From contig DAOVQV010000125.1 in the NCBI GenBank assembly GCA_030628445.1, forward strand, positions 1 to 5,288: a stretch of DNA of 5,288 bases, written 5' to 3'. Source of the DNA: Phycisphaerae bacterium (GTDB lineage Bacteria; Planctomycetota; Phycisphaerae; SM23-33). The position numbers and the translations under genes were made by a program. Of the stretch, positions 1-5,288 are shown piece after piece. Position 1 is the stretch's first letter, and every line of letters begins with the position of its first letter. The notes under the pieces were generated by a model, which saw only the letters and a program-made list of their open reading frames with translations, did no database searches and was not told the DNA's origin.

Positions 1-2331
1 CTTCAGCCTGGCCTCCCTGGGCCCACCGCCCCAGTTCATCGCGTAGACGACGTGGTGCATGTCCGTCGAGAACAGATGTGTCTCGACATAGTTGGTCGTC
101 AACTCGTCGGTAAGCTCGGCCTCCACGTCCGGCGTCTGGCCCGCTTGGGCCATAATCCACTGCATCACGTGACACTTGCCCGGACCGTCAAACTCCCGAG
201 CCATGTAATACACCTTGCCCAAGCCGACGGTGTTGACCGTAAGGGCGGCCTCGCCCTCGCCGACCGTAGCTAAAACCTCAGCGGATTCGGGGGTAAAGGC
301 AAAACCATGCAGCTCGACTGAAAAATCGTCCGCACCGTCCAGCGGCGAAGCCAAGACCGCCGCAGTCTCGCACGGATCTATCCCAAGATCGCCGAACGTG
401 ATCTTCTGCTTGGCGGTGACGGGCTGTCCGACCTTACCACCCAGAAGTTCCGATGCGTCCAGTGGTTTGTGCGTATCGTCGTCGATTCGCAAGGCGTCGC
501 TGGTGACGACAAGGACGCCGCCGCCGCTGACGTACCTCTCCAACGCATCCAGCGTGCCCGGCTTGACGCGGAAGGCCCTCGCCAGGATCAGCACCTTATA
601 GGCAGATGAATCGTCATTCAGCAGCATGTCGTTGTCGATCACTGCAAGCGGGACGCCCGAAAACAGCGCGGGGCCGTAGATATCACATACCTCCCCCATC
701 CATCTGCCATGTCGGCCTTTCTTGTCCTCCGGCCTCAGTGGACGGGCGGACTCGTAGGAATACATCATCGCCGCCCTTGCCTTTATCCGCGGTCGCGGCA
801 GGACGAGCTGGCCGACGTTGTTGATCTCGTTGCGGACACGAGGCATTTCCTTTAGGGCCGTCAACTGCATGCTCCGCGGATCAAACGTGCTCCTCCCGCC
901 GTCGCTGGTGCCCTGGCTGTAATAGTAGGAGATGAGGGACCCAGCCGCGCCGTGCACGGCCTGGTTCCAGAAGAAGCTCCTCATCCCGGCCGGGCCGATG
1001 ATGTACTTATCCCGGGGATATCCCACGCATACAGGCTCCTGATTGAAGCTGGGCTTGTCGGGTAGAGCCTTGTCTACAACATCGCTGCACAGGGCCTGGC
1101 CCAGCATCCCTCGGACGCTGCCCCAGCTCTCCTTCCCTGGTTCGACCTTAATCAACCTCAGCCCTCTCTCCTGGCCGTAGGTGTCCACGATCCTGTTCCA
1201 CATCGCCGGCGTCTGGGCGTGCGTGCCGCTGTAGTACGGAGTCTGAAATGTGCATAGAGCGTCAGGGTTGGTCGCCTTGTATTCGCTTACCAGATCCTTG
1301 AACATCTCCTCAGCTACCTGCTGCATGAACTTGATCCAGTCGACCCACAGATTGTTGGATAAGTCCTTCCCGTGTGGAATCACGCCCCACTCGCTGTTGT
1401 AGATCCCGGCGCTGGAGATGTTGACGGGCGGCATGATCTTAGCGAAGCTCTCGAACTTGGTTCCCCAGGCGGCGTTGGCGTTTTCGATCGTTTCGAACTT
1501 AGTGACCATGGCATCCTGGAATTTCTTTACGTTCGTGGGGTTGGGGTTGATATAGCTGACCTCATTGACCAGTTCGTGAAACAGGACGGGGTACTTGCGG
1601 ATGTACCGGCTGCCCCAGCGCATCATGTTGACGTAATGCCGGCGTGCCTGGGGGTTGTCCATGTTCACGTCCAGGAAGTGGCTGGATGTCTTTCGCCAGC
1701 CATCCAGGTGCGGCGTATAGAACGGCGGGTCGAACCGGTACTGCAGGTACGGCAGCGGATACCAACTCGACATGGTCAGGTGATAATCGAACCACGTCTG
1801 CGTACCGCCCAGCAGGATCTCGCGGACCCGCGCATCGCCGTATGGATCGGGGGCATCGCAGTCCACCGTAAGCATAGGCCGGCCGTCGGAACCTTTGGAC
1901 TCGGTGACCTTAAGTGCCGCCCTATAGCAAGCCTTGACACGGTTGTGCACCGGCTGTACGTCAATGCCCAACATCTTGCACAGCCAGGTGCCCTCATACC
2001 CGTTCGATTCTACACCGATAAGGAAGACCGGCTTGTCGCCGCGATAATACGTACCGTTCTTGATCGTGATGTTCGTGACGCTCTCGGGATACGTGTCGGT
2101 GGTCTTCTCGAACTGCTTCGGTATCTCAAACGGGAGGATGTTCACCCTCGCCTCGGTCAGTTCGACCTTCTGCTTCTTGTGCGGGCTTTCGCTGCCTCCC
2201 AGGCGAATAAGCTCTTCACGAATTGCCTGCTCGGTCGCCGACTCACCCGCCCCGGTTGCCTCACAAAGCAAAAACAGCGCAATAAGAATGACACTCGTCG
2301 CCACAAAGATATTGTTCGTTTTGATCCTCAT
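1..2331 (-). CDS. Secreted GH42-like glycoside hydrolase (beta-galactosidase superfamily), 3' end outside the window
   Basis: The frame is open from an ATG at 2331 to base 1, giving 777 codons with no stop, so the C-terminus is missing. A Shine-Dalgarno GGGAG lies 7 nt before the ATG. Residues 1-28 look like a Sec signal peptide: basic start (MRIKTNN), hydrophobic core at about 8-22, and a likely signal peptidase I site near ATGA/GES. From about residue 86 the pattern fits a GH42-type (beta/alpha)8 barrel: YYRGDKPVFLIG at 96-106, NE at 256-257 (E257 the probable acid/base), and KPSFNQEP at 426-433 (E432 the probable nucleophile). AGMRSFFWNQAVHGAAGS at 448-465 matches the conserved GH42 segment after the nucleophile. 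Residues about 515-715 resemble the GH42 trimerisation domain of amidotransferase-like fold (YKVLILARAF, YVSGGGVLVVTSD). By family it should cleave beta-linked galactosides or related glycans outside the cytoplasm. The exact substrate cannot be read, and a divergent GH42-related family is possible. It is probably the third gene of the cluster. Whether it ends in the same C-terminal module as its neighbours cannot be seen. Confidence 0.85.
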   Translation of the reverse strand, partial: MRIKTNNIFVATSVILIALFLLCEATGAGESATEQAIREELIRLGGSESPHKKQKVELTEARVNILPFEIPKQFEKTTDTYPESVTNITIKNGTYYRGDKPVFLIGVESNGYEGTWLCKMLGIDVQPVHNRVKACYRAALKVTESKGSDGRPMLTVDCDAPDPYGDARVREILLGGTQTWFDYHLTMSSWYPLPYLQYRFDPPFYTPHLDGWRKTSSHFLDVNMDNPQARRHYVNMMRWGSRYIRKYPVLFHELVNEVSYINPNPTNVKKFQDAMVTKFETIENANAAWGTKFESFAKIMPPVNISSAGIYNSEWGVIPHGKDLSNNLWVDWIKFMQQVAEEMFKDLVSEYKATNPDALCTFQTPYYSGTHAQTPAMWNRIVDTYGQERGLRLIKVEPGKESWGSVRGMLGQALCSDVVDKALPDKPSFNQEPVCVGYPRDKYIIGPAGMRSFFWNQAVHGAAGSLISYYYSQGTSDGGRSTFDPRSMQLTALKEMPRVRNEINNVGQLVLPRPRIKARAAMMYSYESARPLRPEDKKGRHGRWMGEVCDIYGPALFSGVPLAVIDNDMLLNDDSSAYKVLILARAFRVKPGTLDALERYVSGGGVLVVTSDALRIDDDTHKPLDASELLGGKVGQPVTAKQKITFGDLGIDPCETAAVLASPLDGADDFSVELHGFAFTPESAEVLATVGEGEAALTVNTVGLGKVYYMAREFDGPGKCHVMQWIMAQAGQTPDVEAELTDELTTNYVETHLFSTDMHHVVYAMNWGGGPREARLK

Positions 2332-2338
2332 TTGGTCG

Positions 2339-2343
2339 CTCCC
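2339..2343 (-). promoter_or_regulatory. Ribosome binding site of the GH42-like gene
   Basis: GGGAG on the minus strand lies 7 nt upstream of the ATG at 2331. This is standard spacing and supports that start, which also places the signal peptide exactly at the N-terminus. Confidence 0.6.
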
Positions 2344-2428
2344 AATAGCTTACTTTCCACTGTGATCCGTAGTTGTGTCGCAGAAAGGATAGTTTCCGGC
2401 AAGGTCGTCGCCAATTCAATGACAAAGA

Positions 2429-2442
2429 TGCCCGTTCGGGCA
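2429..2442 (-). repeat. Short perfect inverted repeat in the intergenic spacer
   Basis: TGCCCG-TT-CGGGCA can form a GC-rich stem of 5 bp with a 4-nt loop. On the transcribed strand it is followed by ATCTTTG, not by a U-run, so it is a weak candidate for a terminator. It lies about 80 nt after the DUF362 stop codon and about 100 nt before the next start. It could be an attenuator, a processing site, an operator half-site, or chance. Confidence 0.3.
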
Positions 2443-2520
2443 GTTTCGCTCAAAGCATGAATGGTCTGGTGGAAGCCAACATCCAGCCCGCAGGAGCGGA
2501 TTCGCTCGACGCGGCTATCC

Positions 2521-4872
2521 CTACGGTGCCGGCGAGCTGATCAACTGCAGCGCGGTGGGCCCGCTCGTGCCGTTGTTGCGGCAGATGACTGCATCGGTCG
2601 GGCCGACCTTGCGATCGCGATTGAAGTCGCATGTATTGTCTATAGGAGCCGGGTTTAGCGCCAACGTGTGCGGGTTGTTGCGGACGGCGACTTCATCCGT
2701 CGGCGTCACTTCGGCATCGATCGCTGAGTTGCCCGTCTCGCCGATGGCGTTACCGAAATAGAAAACGTCCGGGGTGGAAAGGCCCGTGTTGCCCGTCGCC
2801 TTGACTGTCACTTGCAGCCATTGCTTTTCGATGGCGTTGTGGGGCCAGATAATGGTTATGCGATCCGACCCGCCCGCACCGGCGCCGCTACGAACAGTGA
2901 TGCTGCTGGGCGCCGGGGCCGTAGCCCACCCGGTCGGGGACGAATCGTTCCCGACCTTGAAGACAAAGTCCGCCGCCGTCGGTGTGCCGCTTAGACCATC
3001 GATGTCGATCATGATTCCATTGATGCCCAGTGAGTAGCTGGTGTAGTGCAGGAAATTGGCTGTCTGACCTGGCAGCAGCGCCATTTTGTCCGGTGCGACG
3101 GCATCGTCATCGGTGCTGTTGGCGGCCGGGTTCTCGCCATCAAAGGCAGAGCTGTTGTAAAAAATGTGCCGCCCCACCACACCTGACGGCTCGGCCGTGA
3201 TCAGCTCAATCCCGAGTCCTGTGCCGAGGTCGCGGGTGTATTGTCTGTGAATGGGGTCGTTCCAGTGTTCGTGGACGCCCAGGCTGTCAAGGGGCGTTGC
3301 GTCGCCCTCCGGATCATAAAACGTACCCGATGGCGGGGCATTGGCCATAGCAGCCTCGTGCAGGAAGTCGTCGCCGCCGGCAATGCGAGGTGAAGGACCT
3401 TCCATAGGCTGATCAGCCCGAGCCCACCAGAGGTCGTAAGCAACGGAATCGACGGCTACTCCATCCTGCGATACCAAAAGGCTCGATGGCCAGTCGTTGC
3501 TGAACGGCGGGATGGGCCACTTTCTTGGGGGACAGACACTACCCCAATCGTACCCTCCCCAAAGCCCGTCGATTAGATACAGCAAGGTCTTACCGCCGAT
3601 TTCCTTGTGTCCCATCAGGTCCACCACTGCACGATAATTGCCCATATCTGGGACATACTCGGGGAGGCTGTAGTGCAAGTTATAGTAAGCACCGTCAACA
3701 GGAAAGCGAATCATCGAACCGTAAAGGTTCTTCGCACAAAGGGTCACAGACGCACGGGCGTGAGTCTTCAGAACCGCGAAGTTAATGAAATAGTCGGCCT
3801 CTACGTTAGACAGCGGGACGTAGTCCGTTGGCTTTCCCGCAGCCGCCGGGCTGCTCCAGTCTAACTCGACATCGGAGTACTCCACGAGCACACGCCCGGG
3901 TAGCGTGAAGCGGCTGAGGTATCGCACGTCGGTGAATCCCGCATCCAGGAGAAATTGCAGGTCACTGTTACAGACAATCGCAGTCGTATCGCCCACAGTA
4001 ATGTTGCTTTGAGGCACACCAGCGACATAGACCAACTGCTTCAGCAGCGCCGCCATCATCTGTCGGGACAGGCTGACGTATTGCTTCATGTACCCTTTCT
4101 GATCTCCATTTGCATAAACATAGTCAACCGACGTCGTCACCAGGTTGAACTTGATGGTGATCTTCTCAGCTGGCTGATACCCGACGTCTCCGCGGCCGTG
4201 AGTCTTGTTGAAGTCCCTAAACAGAGCGTCCCAGGCATCGGCGCCGTCGCTTCGGCCAGCCAGCCAACGAATGGCCTTGGACATCATGTCATCCACCACG
4301 TCCTGGTCGGTGTTGCCCGGGTCGGACCAATACCCGGTCGAGCCGTCCCAGTCCGTGGCGTCCGGGTCGTGAACCCAGACGACGCGCCCCGGGTGGATTC
4401 CCTTACCCACGCCCACCGGCTCGTTGACCGGATCGGGGGGTTTGTCAGCCGCAACGGCCGGGACGTCCGGCGTGTTGGATATCGCCACGTAGCCCGCGAT
4501 CAGCCCGACGGCAATGGCCAGGGACGCAACTACGTAACGGGAGCGGCGCAGGAGCCTCCTGGCCTCGCCGAACGCCAGTATGCTGCCCGTAATCCCTCCC
4601 AGCCAAGCCACAAAGCTCGCCGCCATCGGGGCGGCGACTCGCATGCACGGATAGGTCGCGCGGGTCGGCTTGGGGATGACCCTGAGAAGAAACCAGATCA
4701 GTGACGCCAAACCGACCAGCGGGAACGGCCAAACCCGCCAGCCATGCGTCCACCAACCTCGAAAATCCTCCCCTGACTTGGGGGATCTGCGGACTTCAGG
4801 TTCCTGATCCACGTGTGACAGACTCCGCCTCCATCCTAATTGTTTGTGCAAAACCGAAATCAACAAGCTCAT
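2521..4872 (-). CDS. Membrane-anchored DUF362 protein with C-terminal dockerin-like module
   Basis: This is a complete gene of 783 codons from the ATG at 4872 to the TAG at 2521-2523. Hydrophobic segments lie at about 47-66, 79-101 and 113-132. The basic stretch RRLLRRSR just before the third suggests that everything after about residue 133 is exported. Residues about 160-560 carry the DUF362 pattern: YFINFAVLKTHARASVTLCAKNLYG at 361-385 (its lysine/histidine core KTH and KNLYG are typical), LIDGLWGG at 433-440, and SQDGVAVDSVAYDLWW at 468-483. No cysteine clusters for Fe-S binding are seen, unlike DUF362 members fused to ferredoxin domains. DUF362 has no settled biochemical role, so I assign none. 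Residues about 560-783 form a planctomycete-type C-terminal region ending in two dockerin-like repeats; the second has a complete loop (D749, N751, D753, D760). The start is uncertain. ATG 4872 lacks a clear ribosome binding site, a TTG at 4881 is in frame, and a GTG at 4812 has GGAG 10 nt upstream. All three keep the membrane segments. The gene follows the upstream gene by 44 nt, which suggests an operon. Confidence 0.85.
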   Translation of the reverse strand: MSLLISVLHKQLGWRRSLSHVDQEPEVRRSPKSGEDFRGWWTHGWRVWPFPLVGLASLIWFLLRVIPKPTRATYPCMRVAAPMAASFVAWLGGITGSILAFGEARRLLRRSRYVVASLAIAVGLIAGYVAISNTPDVPAVAADKPPDPVNEPVGVGKGIHPGRVVWVHDPDATDWDGSTGYWSDPGNTDQDVVDDMMSKAIRWLAGRSDGADAWDALFRDFNKTHGRGDVGYQPAEKITIKFNLVTTSVDYVYANGDQKGYMKQYVSLSRQMMAALLKQLVYVAGVPQSNITVGDTTAIVCNSDLQFLLDAGFTDVRYLSRFTLPGRVLVEYSDVELDWSSPAAAGKPTDYVPLSNVEADYFINFAVLKTHARASVTLCAKNLYGSMIRFPVDGAYYNLHYSLPEYVPDMGNYRAVVDLMGHKEIGGKTLLYLIDGLWGGYDWGSVCPPRKWPIPPFSNDWPSSLLVSQDGVAVDSVAYDLWWARADQPMEGPSPRIAGGDDFLHEAAMANAPPSGTFYDPEGDATPLDSLGVHEHWNDPIHRQYTRDLGTGLGIELITAEPSGVVGRHIFYNSSAFDGENPAANSTDDDAVAPDKMALLPGQTANFLHYTSYSLGINGIMIDIDGLSGTPTAADFVFKVGNDSSPTGWATAPAPSSITVRSGAGAGGSDRITIIWPHNAIEKQWLQVTVKATGNTGLSTPDVFYFGNAIGETGNSAIDAEVTPTDEVAVRNNPHTLALNPAPIDNTCDFNRDRKVGPTDAVICRNNGTSGPTALQLISSPAP
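2524..2904 (-). repeat. C-terminal dockerin-like module, copy 1 (in the DUF362 protein)
   Basis: Residues about 657-783 of the DUF362 protein match the visible end of the neighbouring gene (4920-5288) at about three quarters amino-acid identity by eye, with one 2-residue gap near 691-700. Conserved blocks include RITIIW, DVFYFGNAIGETGNS, DEVAVRNNP, DFNRDRKV and ICRNNGT. The best DNA stretch, 2731-2770 against 5121-5160, differs at 3 of 40 bases, and all three changes are synonymous. The two short repeats inside the module (EVTPTDEVAVRNNP and KVGPTDAVICRNNG) resemble each other, as dockerin half-repeats do. Confidence 0.85.
4823..4826 (-). promoter_or_regulatory. Possible ribosome binding site for an alternative GTG start of the DUF362 gene
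   Basis: GGAG on the minus strand lies 10 nt before an in-frame GTG at 4810-4812, with GGAGG a little further upstream at 4828-4832. This is a better signal than anything before the ATG at 4872. If it is used, the protein is 763 residues and starts VDQEPEV, still upstream of the first membrane segment. The purine-rich stretch could also simply be coding sequence. Confidence 0.35.
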
Positions 4873-4916
4873 ACTAGGCAATTAAGTCTATGCGAAACCA
4901 GCGATTCTGTCAGGGC

Positions 4917-5288
4917 TTATGGCGCCGAGATCAGCTGCAAGGCCGTCATCGAGTTGGTCCCGTTGTTGCGGCAGATGATCGCGTCGGTCGGACTGACCTT
5001 CCGGTCGCGATTGAAGTCGTAGTTATCGTCGATGGCGGCTGGGTTATTCGCCAGCGTGCGCGGGTTGTTCCGCACAGCGACCTCATCGATGGGGGTGACC
5101 TCCGCATCTGCAGGCGAGTTGCCCGTCTCGCCGATCGCGTTACCGAAGTAGAAAACATCCTGAACCGGGATGCCCAGGCTCGTCTTGACCGTCACTTCAA
5201 GCCACTGGTTCTGGATATCGTTGTCAGCCCAGATGATCGTGATCCGGTTCGAGCCGCCCGCTCCCGCGCCCGCCCGGACCGTAATCGA
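4917..5288 (-). CDS. C-terminal end of an unidentified protein with a dockerin-like module (5' end outside the window)
   Basis: An open frame runs from the right edge (base 5288) to a TAA at 4917-4919, giving 123 visible residues. The frame continues upstream of any internal start, and homology to the neighbour begins at the very first visible residues (SITVRAG), so the gene clearly extends out of the window. A start at the GTG of 5195 is therefore rejected. The visible part is entirely the shared C-terminal module: RITIIW, a QWLEVTVK strand, DVFYFGNAIGETGNS, then two dockerin-like repeats. The second repeat has a full D-x-N-x-D-x-K-V...D loop (DFNRDRKVSPTD). The protein ends LISAP, against LISSPAP in the neighbour. 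The functional N-terminal domain cannot be seen, so no activity is assigned. Proteins with this end are, to my knowledge, exported in planctomycetes. The gene reads in the same direction as the DUF362 gene and ends 44 nt before its ATG. Confidence 0.88.
   Translation of the reverse strand, partial: SITVRAGAGAGGSNRITIIWADNDIQNQWLEVTVKTSLGIPVQDVFYFGNAIGETGNSPADAEVTPIDEVAVRNNPRTLANNPAAIDDNYDFNRDRKVSPTDAIICRNNGTNSMTALQLISAP
4920..5288 (-). repeat. C-terminal dockerin-like module, copy 2 (in the upstream protein)
   Basis: This is the second copy of the module at 2524-2904, in direct orientation about 2.4 kb away. It is cut by the window edge, so the true repeat may extend further. The main differences from copy 1 are a short variable linker (about eight residues against ten) just before DVFYFGN and scattered substitutions in the tail. 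Positions 10-11 of the two calcium-type loops read P-I and P-T here, against P-T in both loops of copy 1. Confidence 0.85.

Larger units (their letters stand above)
2332..2520 (-). other. 189-bp intergenic spacer between the DUF362 and GH42-like genes
   Basis: No convincing gene lies here on either strand. It holds the ribosome binding site of the downstream gene and a short perfect inverted repeat at 2429-2442. On the minus strand, TTGAAT (2414-2419) could pass for a -35 element, but I see no good -10 box at 16-18 nt from it. A promoter is therefore possible given the length of the gap, but it is not shown by the sequence. Confidence 0.5.

Noticed and set aside
215..601. Plus-strand open frame of 128 codons
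   Set aside because: It is antisense to the C-terminal part of the GH42-like protein, with low-complexity Ser/Pro/Ala composition and no motif.
2262..2331. Lipoprotein signal (cysteine 23) in the GH42-like protein
   Set aside because: The residues before the cysteine are F-L-L. A lipobox needs a small residue (Gly, Ala or Ser) at -1, so signal peptidase I cleavage after ATGA is more likely.
2429..2442. Inverted repeat as an intrinsic terminator of the DUF362 gene
   Set aside because: The stem is only 5-6 bp and is followed by ATCTTTG instead of a U-run, so termination is not supported.
1372..2460. Plus-strand open frame of 362 codons
   Set aside because: It lies antisense to the GH42-like gene, which has a signal peptide, a ribosome binding site and recognisable motifs. 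The plus-strand translation resembles no family I know and has no ribosome binding site that I can see. It is a shadow produced by the codon bias of the real gene.
2457..2540. Short plus-strand frame of 27 codons (MNGLVEANIQPAG...) in the spacer
   Set aside because: It has no ribosome binding site, runs into the end of the DUF362 gene on the other strand, and is short enough to be chance.
3955..4704. Plus-strand open frame of 249 codons
   Set aside because: It is antisense to the DUF362 coding region. Its translation is rich in His, Arg and Val, typical of reverse-strand shadows, and shows no domain.
4445..4756. Minus-strand frame of 103 codons inside the DUF362 gene
   Set aside because: It overlaps the region encoding the membrane segments in another frame. 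The DUF362 frame is clearly the coding one.

Overview
The window appears to come from a planctomycete-like bacterium (Planctomycetota, or a related PVC lineage). I base this on three things: the moderately high GC, the long exported proteins, and above all the C-terminal module with GNAIGETGNS, DFNRDRKV and RNNGT motifs. From memory, that module recurs on planctomycete secreted and surface proteins. The assignment is by recognition, not by a search.

All three genes lie on the minus strand and read from right to left. At the right edge (4917-5288) is the C-terminal end of an unidentified protein whose N-terminus is outside the window. After a short gap comes a complete gene of about 783 codons (2521-4872). 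It encodes a protein with N-terminal membrane segments, a DUF362 domain and a C-terminal dockerin-like module. After a 189-bp gap comes a GH42-like (beta-galactosidase superfamily) glycoside hydrolase with a signal peptide. It starts at 2331 and is still open at base 1, so its C-terminus is missing (777 codons visible). Coding density is high, and no gene-free stretch exceeds 300 bases.

The most notable feature is a C-terminal module of about 125 residues present on both of the first two proteins, at roughly three quarters identity by eye. It ends in two dockerin-like (EF-hand-type) repeats. The second repeat has a complete D-x-N-x-D...D calcium-loop pattern, and the first is degenerate. The shared module, the export signals and the common direction suggest a co-expressed set of envelope or extracellular proteins, probably concerned with glycan handling. 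That functional link is inference. I see no RNA gene, mobile element, CRISPR array or strong promoter or terminator.
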